Shown: positions 45,140 to 56,067, counted from the first letter of the stretch. The stretch is DNA of 64,000 nt from Aquarana catesbeiana (GCF_042186555.1 NC_133332.1:213199602-213263601), one strand, 5' to 3'. Notes: a model not told the origin generated them from the letters alone. Numbers and translations are program-made.

Positions 45140-46261
45140 GTACACTGCGCCCGAAGGCGGTATCCTCTTGCCCTCTTACATCCACCTGATAGAATCTGGT
45201 GAATGTATGGACTGAAGACCAAGTCGCAGCCTTACAGATCTGAGCCATGGAGGCCTGGTGATGCACTGCTCAAGAAGCACTAACAGCCCTAGTTGAGTGT
45301 GCTTTCACATGAAAAGGAGGAGTCTTCCTCTTTATATCATAAGCCTGAAAAATAACCTGTCTAATCCATCTAGAAAGAGTGGATTTCAACGCTGCTTGGC
45401 TTTTCTTATGGCCATCTGGCAGAATAAACAATCAGTTTTCCGTATCTGAGCGGTTGCCTGCAGATAGACACTGACTGCTCTAACCACATCAAGAGTGTGC
45501 AAAGATTCTTCCTCCGCGGACTGCGGATCTGGAAAAAAGGATGGTAGGATTACATCTTGATTCAAATGGAATCCTGAAACCACCTTAGGTAAGAAGGAAC
45601 GATTAGGACGCATAACAATCCTGTCCTTGTGAATAATTAAATATGACTCTCTACAAGAAAAAGCTGCCAATTCTGATACTCTCCTAGCAGAGGATATGGC
45701 TATCAAGAAGACTAATTTTTTAGTCAAAAGCGCTAAAGGAGCCAGGTGCAGTGGCTCAAAGGGTTGTCCCTGTAAAGCTGACAACACCAAATTTAAATCC
45801 CATGGGCATACTGGAGGTTTGACTGGCGGATTCAACCGCAGTGCCCCCTGAATAAATGCCCGGAGAAGGGAATGTGAAGCAATTGGCTTCTGAAAAAATA
45901 CAGACAAAGCCGAAATTTGCTCAAAGCCAATCTCATTTCTAGGCCTGACTGAAGAAAGGTCAAGATTCTGCTAATCATATACCTTCTAGGATGCCATCCC
46001 CTGGGTTCACACCAGGAAACATATGCCTTCCAGATTTGTAGTAAATAAGCCTGGAGGCCGGCTTTCTGGCATTGACCAGAGTGGAAAGGACTGACTCCGA
46101 GAGCCCACGGTCTTTTAAAATGTGGGTCTCAGCAGCCAAGCCGTCAAATTTAGACTTCGTAAAGCAGGGTGGCAAATCGGACCCTGTGTGAGCAGATCTG
46201 GCCGGAATGGGAGGACCCAAGGCCTGCCCACTGCCATCTTTACGATCTCTACATACCAAGG
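45140..46261 (-). pseudogene. DIRS tyrosine recombinase, frameshifted
   Basis: N-terminal part in the frame ending at 45975: GLSESVLSTLVNARKPASRL, the core-binding region. Then, 45386-45907, KPIASHSLLRAFIQGALRLN, PPVCPWDLNLVLSALQ, FLIAISSARRVSELAAFSCR (carrying the first catalytic Arg), FLPKVVSGFHLNQDVILPSF. The C-terminal part (45140-45385), in other frames, shows at DNA level AHSTRA-like and ATWSSVHTFTRFY-like sequence, where the second Arg and the catalytic Tyr would sit. Several frameshifts separate the three parts. Confidence 0.8.
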
Positions 46262-46930
46262 TCATCTGGGCCAAGCCGGGGCTACTAAAAGGACCGACTT
46301 TGCTTCCCTTTTGACCCTTCCCAGGAACCGCGGAAGAAGTGGGTTCGGAGGGAAGGCATACATTCGATTGTACTGATCCCATGGGATTGTCAGAGCATCT
46401 GACCCCTGAGCAAGTACATCCCTTGTTCTGGACACAAATTTGTCCAGCTTCCTGTTGAATCTGGACGCGAATAGATCCACATCTGGTGTTCCCCACCTTT
46501 GACATATGGTCTGGAATATGTCGGGGTGTAGGGACCATTCTCCTGGGCATAATTGCCGGCGGCTTAAGAAATCCGCTTGCCAATTTTCCACTCCTGGAAT
46601 GAATACCGCAGACAGGCAGGGAACATGGCTTTCTGCCCATGCAAGAATGCGATTCACCTCCCTTTGGGCATCCAGACTTCTGGTGCCTCCTTGGTGATTG
46701 ATGTAAGCCACAGCCGTGGCATTGTCGGATTGTATCCGAATAGGATGACCCTGTAGCCTGTAAGACCAGTCCATGAGGGCCAAGTAAATTGCCCGAATTT
46801 CTAGAATATTGATGGGCAAGCGTCTCTCGGTTGCAGACCATCTTCCCTGTGTGCATGTTTCTTCCAGAACTGCTCCCCCGCCTGTCAGACTGGCATCTGT
46901 GGTTACGATCTTCCATTGTAGTGGAAGAAA
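46262..46930 (-). pseudogene. DIRS RNase H domain
   Basis: The 290-residue open frame (47134 to 46262) includes KIVTTDASLTGGGAVLEE (first Asp), LPINILEIRAIYLAL (Glu), IRIQSDNATAVAYINHQGG (Asp) and PGVENWQADFLSR (last Asp), the four acidic residues of RNase H, then WGTPDVDLFASRFNRKLD. This domain removes the RNA strand in reverse transcription. It is the best preserved domain of the element. Confidence 0.9.
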
Positions 46931-46941
46931 GGCTTTGCCTT

Positions 46942-47600
46942 TCAAAAGATTTTTGGTTCGTAACCACCAATTGAGGCTTTTGCGTATCCTTGGGGATAGG
47001 CACATCGGAAGATCCAAGGCATGAGTCTTTTGTTCCAAGCTGCGAGAATGCTTCTCTGCAGGGGCCTTGAGTGAAACTGGGCAAATGGAACAGCCTCGAA
47101 AGTGGCAACCATCTTTCCTAACAGTCTCATACATAGCCGAATGGATGGACTCTTTTTGCGTAATACTAAGCGGACTAGAGCTCTTACGGCCTTGACCTTT
47201 GGCTCTGGTAGAAACACCCTGCCTTGAGCAGTGTCTATGATCATGCCTAGATACTCCAACCTCGTTGAAGGTTGCAAAGAAGACTTTTCATTCGGAAGGA
47301 TCGAATGTGTAGAAACTATTCAGATCCTTTAGATCTAGGATGGGTCTGACATCTCCATTTGGCTTTGGAACGGTGAAGAGATTCGAGTAGAACCCTGAAC
47401 CCTGATCTTTTGGGTTCATTTCTACTATCACTCCCTGGGATAGTAAGCGATCTAAGGCCAGTAGTTCTCGCTTTATTGGATCTTTGGGAACTCTTGACCT
47501 TAGGAAACGAGCTGGTGGAAGCTCTAGGAACTCTATTTTGTAACCTAGAGATATTGAAGAGACCACCCACTTGTCTTGAACCTCTTCCCACCAGGCTCCT
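46942..47600 (-). pseudogene. DIRS reverse transcriptase with core deleted
   Basis: The N-terminal part, to 47288, reads RVPKDPIKRELLALDRLL, SQGVIVEMNPKDQGSGFYS, NLFTVPKPNGDVRPILDLKD, LNSF. The next open frame starts at 47277 with PSTRLEYLGMIIDTAQGRVF, the thumb region. The palm, with the motif that holds the two catalytic Asp residues, is missing between them, so a deletion at about 47280 removed it. Such a copy cannot reverse-transcribe. Confidence 0.85.
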
Positions 47601-47738
47601 GAAAACTGTAGGATCCTTCCCCCCATTCGGCCGAGTGGGGACGCCCCTTCACAGGGATGTTTTGGGGCTCTGCTTGGCAGGCTTTCGTCCCCAGGCCTTT
47701 TTTTGCCCTTGGGTGTGACCCTGGGCCGTCGCCACTGC

Positions 47739-48765
47739 TTAGAGCCTGATGTTCCAGGGGAAGGGGAAAGAGACCAACAGGAAAGACAAACGAAATGCTT
47801 GCTGGGCAGAATCCAGAATGGCATCAATCATAAAACACAGCACCTGTGGAAGGTCTGCATAGTTCTCCACTTCTTCACTGGGAAGGAGGCCAAGCATCTG
47901 CTTAACCTGTTCCTTGAGGAACTGACACAAACCCACAGTTGCGACTGTAGGTTGGACTACAGCGCCAGCCATGGAGAAGGAGGCTTTTAATAAAGTTTCC
48001 AGCTTTTTATCAGTTAAACACCTGAGCATTGTCCAAGGGACAGGTCAGGTTTTTATTCACACAAGAGACAGCCGCATCCACGGATGGGACCTCCCACTTC
48101 TTGGTGAAGCTTTCCTCCCGAGGATAAAGCATAGAAAACCTTTTAGGAGGAGTAAACAGTTTATCGGGATGTCCCCCGTCCTCATACAACAATTTATCCA
48201 TTAAAGGATGAATTGGAAAGGAAAACGCAGTCTGTGGGATCCTTCTGACCCCCAGGGAAGAAACAGAGGATGTAGTGGCCTCAGCAGAGGGCATTTTAAA
48301 TGTGGAATGCACTAGTTCAGTATAATACTGGACCTGCTTTTTGAGTGCCTGATAGGAAGAAGCTCTCTCCTCTTCCTCTGAATCCTCAGACTGCTCTTGA
48401 TCCCTATCTCTGGGTAGGGATCTCTCCTCATTGTCAGAAGAATCATCTGAAAGAGAAAGTGCAGCAGAGGAAGGGGATCTATCCCCTTTTTCTGCTATCT
48501 TTTAAGGAAGCTGAAATAAAATTCATAATTCTTCCCTCAAAACCCTCCAATGTAGCCCTAAGGGAATCCTCTGTGACATACGCTGGGGCTGTAACATTAG
48601 GAGAGGCTGCAAAACCTGACGGGGCACTGACTCATCCTGTGAGGCTGGCTCCAGTCTTGCAGATGGGGATGGTAATCTGCAGGTATCTTTAGGACCCCTA
48701 GACACAGGCGGTGACTTTCTTGTGCCTTTGTTACCTCCCCCCGAGACCCTCTTACAAGGAGACAT
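47739..48765 (-). pseudogene. DIRS gag-like ORF, frameshifted
   Basis: A start at 48765 gives MSPCKRVSGGGNKGTRKSPP; further frames give FPIHPLMDKLLYEDGGHPDK, LFTPPKRFSMLYPREESFTK, VPSVDAAVSCVNKNLTCPLD, and, at 47739-48029, KKLETLLKASFSMAGAVVQP and TVATVGLCQFLKEQVKQML. This is the gag-like protein that precedes RT in DIRS elements. Three frames at least are needed, so it is not functional. Confidence 0.8.
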
Positions 48766-49749
48766 AGTCCCAAGCTACAAAGCAGAGGTACTAGTACATA
48801 TGCCATCACTGTTGTGCTAAAAGTCTCACAATATACATATATGCTTAATACTGCACAAACCTGATGCCGAGTAGGTGTCTTAGGTTAGCCTGGATCCGAC
48901 CAATTTAAGATGCTCACTGCCCAGACTCTGTGTCCATCTGTTTACAGAGCTCTGAACGCTCTGGGCTTTTAAATTAGCCACCTGGCGTGCACACCTGCAG
49001 TGGAGGAAGGGAATGATTGGACACCAGCTTCACTGAATGTGTCTGAAAAGCACACAAGTTTGCTCTTTACTCCCTCTAGTGGTGGAAATCAGGTAAGACA
49101 TGAACTCATTGAAAAAAATCCACTTGTAATATAAATATATATATATAGGATTAACTTCTCTTACCTGTCCCCGCCGCAGGAACTGCTGAGAACAGACAGT
49201 TTCCAGCCTTCACCCATCACGGCGGGTAGCGTTGTGCCAACCTTTAGGGTTTTTTGGGTTCCTATTCAGAGAAACCTCTTTACCTGGACCTGTAAAAGAC
49301 TCTGCCAGAAACTTTCGTGCCACTGTTTTAATAGTACACCAAGCCTGGTTTTCTCAGAGCCCAGTCCTCCAAAGAAAGACTTACAGGCAAAACCTCGCTT
49401 CTTCGGATGACGAGGCCCGGGTACCATACCATCTTGGGAGTCAAAATATTGGCCCGAGATATGGATCTGGTTAGCATAGCCCTTTAAGCCCCCCGCAGGG
49501 ACCAAACTGGAGCTTTCTTCACATCACATGTTTTACGTGACCAACCACCTTAGACACTGGTGAAAAAACTGAGGTCCTCCCCATATGGCTCTCAGAACCA
49601 AAAACAGTTGATAACAGACTATGTGTGCATGGACACATAGGATAACATGCTGGAGAGTTTATTGACTGTAGAAAAAAAACATTTGAAGCCAAAAACAGCA
49701 AAAGTAAAAGTAAAAATTTCTAAAAACATTCAGTGTGCATGAGGCCTAA

Positions 49750-50459
49750 GTCTAAAATGGCACTAAAAAGGACTAAAATGGCATTTTAGTTTTAGTCCCA
49801 TTTTAGTCTTCTGCAAGTGTTTTTAGTTTTAGTCATATTTAGTCGACTAAAATCTCCAGTACATTTTAGTTGACTAAAATCATTTTAGGCTACTAAAATC
49901 TAATGGGTTTAGTTACATTGTAATGCAGTGCATACAACCACTGGTGTGTAATGAAAAAATCTTTGTGTGGAGACTTTTAGAGCTTTAGCAGTGTTGCTAG
50001 AGAGGCAGCATTGGGTTTTGATGCATTTTGGGCCTTAGTGTGTTTCACTGTCTTTATAACTAAGGTTTCATTCATAGTTTGTGTTTAGCCCTGGAGCATG
50101 AGATTCCAGCTTTTATGTGTAAGCGGAGGGCACAGGTGCACCATCCAGCCCGGTTACTGGCAGCCCATGAAACTCTGTTAGAGGGTGGCAGCTGTTGCGG
50201 CTGGACAGGACTGGACAATGCACCTAGCAGTACATATGATTAGTGTAGTATGCTCTCAGGGTTACAGTAAATGCCTAGAACACAAGCAGTCTGTGTTTTG
50301 GGCATTCATTCCTAGGCACATGCTGTTCTAAACATAAGTAACGCTAGGTTCCCCATCCATCTTCAGAAACTGTCAGCCTCTGCAGGAGGGCTGTATGGTG
50401 CACTTGTGCCATCCACCCGCAAATAAACAATGCCGGGGCCTCATGGAGCATGGCTAAGC
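49750..50459. other. hAT-like repeat continuation and unassigned sequence
   Basis: 49750-49915 is rich in TTTTAGTCGACTAAAAT and TTTAGTTTTAGTC, continuing the repeat of 44648. From 49920 on I see no feature, apart from a plausible right limit near 49930. Confidence 0.5.
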
Positions 50460-50825
50460 CATGCCACCCAAAGTTTTGAGATGGGACTGAGGGACACCTA
50501 TAAGCAAAAGTATGTAGGCATAGGACACTCCCCCTGCCACGCCCCCTTAAAGGAGAATTATACCAAAAAAATGATTAGTTAAACCCACAAGTGTTTTTTT
50601 TACCACTACTATTACTTTATACTGGCTTTTGAAATTTACAAATGCCGCAATTTAGAAATTGGAGGAAAAGTTTAGCACTGGGAAACACTTTTTTAAAGAG
50701 TGCATTTTATATACAACTATATAGAGTAGACCGAAATGAGGGACAAATGAAGAGGAAACAGGGACTGAGGGACTTTGTTCCAAATCAGGAACAGTCCCTC
50801 GAAATCCGGGACAGTTGGAAGCTCT
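50460..50825 (+). mobile_element. Repeat family V, copy 2
   Basis: TGGGACTGAGGGACACCTAT to ATCCGGGACAGTTGGAAGC; matches 52203-52572 in reverse over nearly its whole length (TTTGAAATTTACAAAT, GCATTTTATATACAACTATA, CACTCCCCCTGCCACGCCCC). Confidence 0.82.
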
Positions 50826-51920
50826 GGCTAAGCGCCCTGTATGTACGGAGCTTTAGACTGTTATTGTCTTTTGTTGAAATTGAACCTTTAAACACCAGTA
50901 CTATAACAATTCGACACTGAGCCACAGTAGACCTTAGATTCCTTTTACAATACAAGTCTTTCACTGGGTAATAATAATTTCAATAAATTGTAATCACCCA
51001 AAGACAAAAATGCCCTATCAATTTACACCATATTTTGCAAATGTTGATGGCATGATGGTTGGTGTGGACAAATCAGTTTGAAGGCTTTCTGGCTTATTTT
51101 GTATAATTTTGGGCAGCATTTTAAGAAGTAGCAGAGGAAGTGTATGAATTGGAGAAGCCCGAGGGCCCATAATGTTACGTAATGTGCTGAAAGGCTACCA
51201 TATGGAGCAGCATGCAGAGCTCGAGGAAAGTGGGTCAGATGTGTAGCTGGAAAGCACTTTTCCAATGGGCCGCCTTAGTATTTTCTGGGGGGGGGCTTAA
51301 CAGGGGAGTCTGTGAAAAACGAGTTACTTGCAAGCAGTGAACTCACTAGATAAAGTAGCTTGGCACATTGGCTTCTGTTACACAGCTTTAGATTTCAAAG
51401 CAAAGTAAAAATGTGTCCCTACAAATGTCTGGACCCCTAACCCTACTTCGGTTTATAAGCTGACTGCAACAGGTGAATTTTACCTTACCTGAAGCTCAAT
51501 CTTTAAAAAAAGGACCTAAATTGGACCTTTAAGTTTTCCCCTGCAAATTTACTATATACGTTAATCTAGCCCTGAAACACTTGACCCCAATGTTTTTCAA
51601 ATCCAAACTCATGTACCTCCAGCCTTTTTTTTTTTGTTTAGTTTTGGTGACAATAATTTAAAAAAAATTCTCCAGTGAAGATAGTGAACAGAGAGCAACA
51701 AACAGCTGACAGAGATTTTAGCCTTGAACACTTTACAAAAAAGTGTTTTTATTGCTGTCTATGTCCCTATCTCATTCCTGTGCTGTTGACAACAATGTCA
51801 CTGGGACAGGGCCTCTAACAGCCTTTAAAACCTAGCAGAAGTTCTGATCTTATCCCATCCTAACCAAAACAAACATACATTTTGTTGGAGCTACCCTTGA
51901 ACAATTTAACCCTTTAACAC
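50826..51920. other. Unassigned stretch
   Basis: No gene or repeat end recognised. One 80-codon minus frame at 51023-51265 has no domain. Confidence 0.45.
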
Positions 51921-52623
51921 TTAAAGTGACACTAAACAATGGTTTAACAAAAATACAATTCTATTCAAATATAGTTATGTGTTCTTAAAAAATAAAATAA
52001 AAACACCTTCTATTGCTCCCTCTCTCTTTTTTTCTGTTGTGATCTGATCTCCTGTTAGAGGGTGGATACATTCATTCCCCATTGTCTCCAGGAGAGGTTC
52101 AGGAGCCCATGGACATTGCAAGGCGGCAGAAAAACACAGCCAGAAATAATTTCATGAAACACAGACTAAAGGGGTATTCACTTGTGAATGTGTATGCATG
52201 ATAGCTCCCAACTGTCCCTGATATCGAAGGACTGTCCCTGATTTTGGAGCAATGCCCCTCATTCCTCCTCATTTGACCCTCATTTTGGTCTGATCTATAG
52301 AGTTGTATATAAAATGCACTTTAATCTATCAAAAAGTGTTTTTCAGCCCTAAACCTTTCATCTGATTTCTAAATTGGTGTATTTGTAAATTTCAAAAGCC
52401 AGTATAAAGAAATAATAGTGGTAAAAAAGCACTTGTGGGTTTAACCAATTTTATTTATTTATTTATTTTGTACGATTCTCCTTTAAGGGGGCGTGGCAAG
52501 AGGTGTGTCCTATGCCTGCATACTTTTGCTGATAGGTGTCCCTTATTCCCATCTCAAAAAGTTGGGAGGTATGGTGTATGGATTACTTATGGAGAATAAA
52601 GATATTGTTTAGTGTCACTTTAA
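51921..52623 (+). mobile_element. MITE (703 bp), TTAAAGTGACACTAAACAA ends, with nested family V
   Basis: TTAAAGTGACACTAAACAAT at 51921 and TTGTTTAGTGTCACTTTAA ending at 52623 form a perfect pair. The family V copy at 52203-52572 is inserted inside. Confidence 0.88.
52203..52572 (-). mobile_element. Repeat family V, copy 3
   Basis: AGCTCCCAACTGTCCCTGAT at the left and AAAAGTTGGGAGGTATG at the right; reverse of copy 2. Confidence 0.85.
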
Positions 52624-52799
52624 CCTGCTGTATTGCATATAACACTGAAAAATGAAAACCTAAAAAAAAAAAAAAAAAAACACAGCATAAGAGACAGAAT
52701 TTACTATGAGCGCAATGTATCCCCTGTTCTCCTGATTTAGTTGAAATCTTTCTCCTCTGATCCCTTCCAAACCCCGCTGCGGCAATCTTCTGGTGTGGC

Positions 52800-52815
52800 A
52801 GGGGTTAATAGAGCT
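52800..52815 (+). repeat. Left 16-bp target-site duplication
   Basis: AGGGGTTAATAGAGCT; identical at 54037-54052. The last AGCT coincides with the first four bases of U4. Confidence 0.92.
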
Positions 52816-52874
52816 TTGCGCAGTGGCAGTATCATAGCCAATGAGGTTCAACTGAGGCGTGATTATTGCTAATT
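52812..52874 (+). pseudogene. U4 snRNA 5' fragment
   Basis: AGCTTTGCGCAGTGGCAGTA, GCCAATGAGGTT and GATTATTGCTAATT match the first about 63 nt of vertebrate U4, covering the U4/U6 stem II and the 5' stem-loop. Several changes lie in the 5' stem-loop (CATAGCC and TTCAACTGAGGCGTG). It stops before the Sm site, so it cannot be a working snRNA. Confidence 0.93.
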
Positions 52875-52926
52875 GCTTCTCGGCCTTTTGGCGAAGATCA
52901 AGTGTAGTATCTATTCTTATCAGTTT
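52875..52926 (+). pseudogene. U2 snRNA 5' fragment
   Basis: GCTTCTCGGCCTTTTGGC and AAGATCAAGTGTAGTATCT followed by TTCTTATCAGTTT match U2 from about nt 4 to nt 55, including the branch-point-pairing GTAGTA. Two differences are seen from the conserved sequence (GGCGAAG and ATCTATTC). The junction with U4 shares one base (G). Sequence after CAGTTT does not match U2. Confidence 0.93.
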
Positions 52927-54036
52927 CCAGGAGGTGGCGCTTGCTTCCGTCCCTGATCTATGGCGAAATAGAGATGGGATTGCGGTTGCTATGCAAAACC
53001 TGCTGGAGTGAAGGTGACCTGGAGCGGTTTGTAGCCGAAAGGGAAGCCTTCTGATGGGGATGGAGAACCACGGGGTCTGAACCAGAGGGTCGGGACCCTG
53101 GCCTTCTGGCCTGGATTGGGGCGGATCTAGCTCCAGACAGTTATTTGGGAGAGAACGCTTACTCCTGCCTTGCAAGGGGGGGAGGGAGTGGCAAGTACTT
53201 CCCGAATGTAATTAGGAGGAGTGATGGGAGCGACGGCAGAGCCTGATGGTAAAGGGCTCTTTCCGGCTTCCTGATCTCCATATCCTTCCTGTCTGTGGTG
53301 GGGTCTGCTGTGGTCTGGGCTGGGTGGTCAGGGCTTTTTCGAAAAGCCAGTGGTGAATGTGCCCCTGAAGTGGCAGTTCAGGGGTGCCGTATAGTCACGG
53401 TGTGAAAGCACTTGATTTTATGGCACCATGGTCACTTCACCACAACACACGTTTTTCGCACCTGCCTCTTGGGCCGGGCCTTTTGGCCAGGACCAGGGGA
53501 AATTTTTATGCCTGGCCGGAGGGCCGGCCATTGTATAGCACAATGGCCACTTTCACTCTCCCATCTCACTATCTTCCCCACTCTTTCTTTTACCCCTGTT
53601 TGTCACCTTTTTGTCTTTTTTTTGGTTGTCTTTGTATACACGTTTTGTCACTGTGTGGCGAGTAGGGTGTGGGTCCTCGGGCCTACTCTGAAAGTCTTGG
53701 GAGGGGGTGGACATAGGCCTTTTGGCTTGGTTTGCCCTCTCCTTTGAGGGGTCTCTCTTCGGGAGAGCCCCACTGTACTTGGGTTGGTCTGCTTCGGCAG
53801 TCCTTCCAGTTGTGGGGGTCCGCCTGGTTTCGGCCGGATGGACCCTTTGTCTGAGTACCTCAGTCCCTGTCTGGAGCCTAACGCCCCGGGGGATCAGGGT
53901 AAGGTCCTTCCCTAGTGGAGGACTCTGTACACCCGTTGCACGTTTTTGTGTTTCACTCTCTATGTGTGGGCACTTTTTTTTGGCACCGGGTGGAAGTTTT
54001 TGAGGTGTGTTTTGCACGCCACTGGCTTTTCGATAG

Positions 54037-54052
54037 AGGGGTTAATAGAGCT
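54037..54052 (+). repeat. Right 16-bp target-site duplication
   Basis: AGGGGTTAATAGAGCT, identical to the left copy. Confidence 0.92.
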
Positions 54053-56067
54053 GAAGAAGCTGTGACAAGATTCAACAAGAGTGCCCATTATGCCTGCCCT
54101 TTCCACCCCCTTCCTCCATTTATAGAAACTGTACTATAGTTTCTATAAATGAAAAACAATCCATGAATGGAGGATTTAGACCTTTCATTCATCCTCCCGT
54201 CCTCCATTCATAGTTTTTCATGCATAGAAGTTATAGCACAGCTTCTATGAATAAAGGAATGGGCAGGCAGGGCGGCATAGTCAGCGCTCTTAAAGAGTAC
54301 CTGTCACAGCTCTGTCAGCTCTGCTACCCCCCCCGCCACTGAAATCTTTTGGGGGGATCAGAGGAAGAAAATTTAAACTAAACCAAGAGCCAGCAGCACA
54401 AGGGAAACATCAAACTGATAGTAAGTAATGCCCCTATGCTGATTTTTTTGTGTTTTCACCCCAATGCATTTTCTGCATTAAGGTAAAAACATACCCACCC
54501 ACCTATCCACCCCCATCCCTAAACACTTACCTGGCTCCTCTCACCAATCTAGCTCCGTCATGGCTGCAGCACTGCTCCCTTCACTTTCCGGTCTCACAAA
54601 AGACACTGAAAGAAGAGGGAGTCATAGGCTCACGCTGCTGTCAGTCAAACTCCTGTGAGGACAGGGCGTGGGCATGCTTTACTGGTGTCAGGTTGATAAA
54701 GAAGCTGAATTCCTTTGGAACGTGTTGCTGTTACCATTGGGGGTATTGCAGTGTACCACAGGTGGTCTTCTGAACGGTACCTGGACCCCAATGGCTCCTG
54801 TCATCTTTTCCTGCAGCAGCCATTGCTTCTCCCCAGCCTGTGGCCAAGGCGGGAGTCAGACGTCCCTTGCACGCACTTCACATCAGCTCCAGTATCCTGC
54901 TTCCCACCGCACCCCCTCTCTCATTGTTTGTGAGTGTAATATTTTATTGGTTTTCATTATTAAATCTTTCTCATGGTACTGCACTGAGATTTGCGCTCTC
55001 TTTTTTTTTTTTCTTTTGTCTTGTTCCACACAGATTGCAGCGCTCCCCTATGCAGCCTATCAGCAGCAGCACTCCCAGTGTTCAGTTTCCAGAGGACTGT
55101 TTTTATTCCTTACTATGTACTCTACACTCTGTGTGCGGCCATTTTGAATAATTATCTTTTGTGTTCAGGTACAAAGGAGTGCCTGCCGCTCCTGACTGTC
55201 ATCCTCCTATGTGACAGACTTGCTTTAACAAATAAAATGCCAACAGGGCATGGGCTGACCTTTTTTGTTATCTTCTCTAGATAAGATGTGTTCTTTAAAG
55301 GGGTCCCCTGAATTATCAATAAAATTTGGTTTTACCTCCTATGTATCCAATAAGCCCCCACAATCGGTAATATTGATGTTCATTTCTGACCCAGCAAAGC
55401 GTTAATTTCCTCCTGGCAGAGGTGATATACAGGCTCTTAGAGGTGAGTTACGGTACCGTTGAGGGGAATGTAAAAAGGATGCGCTCGTTGAGGCGTGGAA
55501 AATATGACAAGAGGGAGCATTGAGCGCCGGAGAAGCAGAGCAAATTCTGGATGGGAGCTGGAGAGACGAGTGTGAAGTTTACTCTCAGGACTCTCTCCGC
55601 TTGTAATAAAGCTTTTAAACTATTTCTAGTCTGGGGGGAAGAATTAAGAATTCAGCAGGATTCTCGGCGAGCTGTTCCAGCTTATTCACCATCTTTCTTT
55701 ATCCCCTCTGCTAGGTGGTAGGTGGACCCATATTCCAAGCTATGTCAGGTTTTTTAATAATCGAATCATATGTATATGTAATATATTTTTGGATTCAACA
55801 AAGTGCTGAGGAGGTTCTTACTGTCACATATTCATCCTATCATGCATGTATACTATACCTCATCCCAAAGGAGTCACACAGTGTTCACCAGTATCTAAAC
55901 CTACAATGTGAATGTTGTGGCAGAAATCCGGATTCAGACCAAATTTCTTCCAGTCTTTAGTTGTCTTAATTTGATGTCCCCATGCATACTGTAGCCTCAT
56001 TTTGCTCTTTTTTAGCTGATAAGATAGGATCGTGGGTAAGGTCTTCTGCTGCTGTAGCTTATCCTCT
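54053..56067. other. Unassigned stretch with short hairpins
   Basis: At 54118-54265 there are palindromes such as TTATAGAAACTGTAC.. with ..TATAGTTTCTATAA and inverted TCCATTCAT blocks, MITE-like. The segment 55380-55640 shows no repeat signature and might be single copy. A T tract at 54999-55016. No exon is convincing; the frames at 54450-55284 overlap. Confidence 0.4.

Larger units (their letters stand above)
44711..49600 (-). mobile_element. DIRS-type retroelement, decayed
   Basis: Minus-strand order is gag, reverse transcriptase/RNase H, tyrosine recombinase, as in DIRS-1 elements, which integrate through a recombinase instead of an integrase. The motif GGGGAGGACCTCAGTTTT occurs at 44875 on the plus strand and near 49570 on the minus strand, consistent with inverted terminal repeats. 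The element has frameshifts, a TA microsatellite at 49133-49151 and a deletion of the RT core. Confidence 0.85.
44683..49749 (+). mobile_element. MITE family S copy, split by the DIRS element
   Basis: TTAGGCCTCATGCGCACTGG at 44683-44710 and the complement CAGTGTGCATGAGGCCTAA ending at 49749 are its ends. The right half from about 49610 includes TGTGTGCATGGACACATAGG, as in the copy at 32461. The DIRS element occupies the middle. Confidence 0.72.
52812..54036 (+). mobile_element. Retroposed U4-U2 snRNA chimera with 1.1-kb unknown body
   Basis: The direct repeat AGGGGTTAATAGAGCT stands at 52800-52815 and 54037-54052 and brackets the insert. The insert begins with 63 nt of U4 snRNA, then 52 nt of U2 snRNA, then 1,110 bp of GC-rich sequence that I cannot identify. 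There is no poly(A) tail; the 3' end reads GGCTTTTCGATAG. The flank duplication and the exact snRNA 5' end point to target-primed reverse transcription with template switching. Confidence 0.85.

Noticed and set aside
45975..47108. 377-residue minus frame as a single gene
   Set aside because: Most of it is an out-of-frame shadow of the RNase H frame (46262-47134); only its C-terminal part below about 46262 is real recombinase sequence.
52812..52926. A working U4 or U2 snRNA gene
   Set aside because: Neither fragment has its Sm site or 3' half, and the 5' flank is a target duplication without a proximal sequence element visible.
52660..53175. 171-residue minus frame
   Set aside because: It is antisense to the U4-U2 chimera and ends in a poly(A)-derived poly-Phe run; no domain.
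53553..54017. 154-residue minus frame in the chimera body
   Set aside because: It is rich in Lys, Arg, Pro and Thr with no recognisable motif; probably a product of base composition. I keep open that the body derives from a LINE leader.
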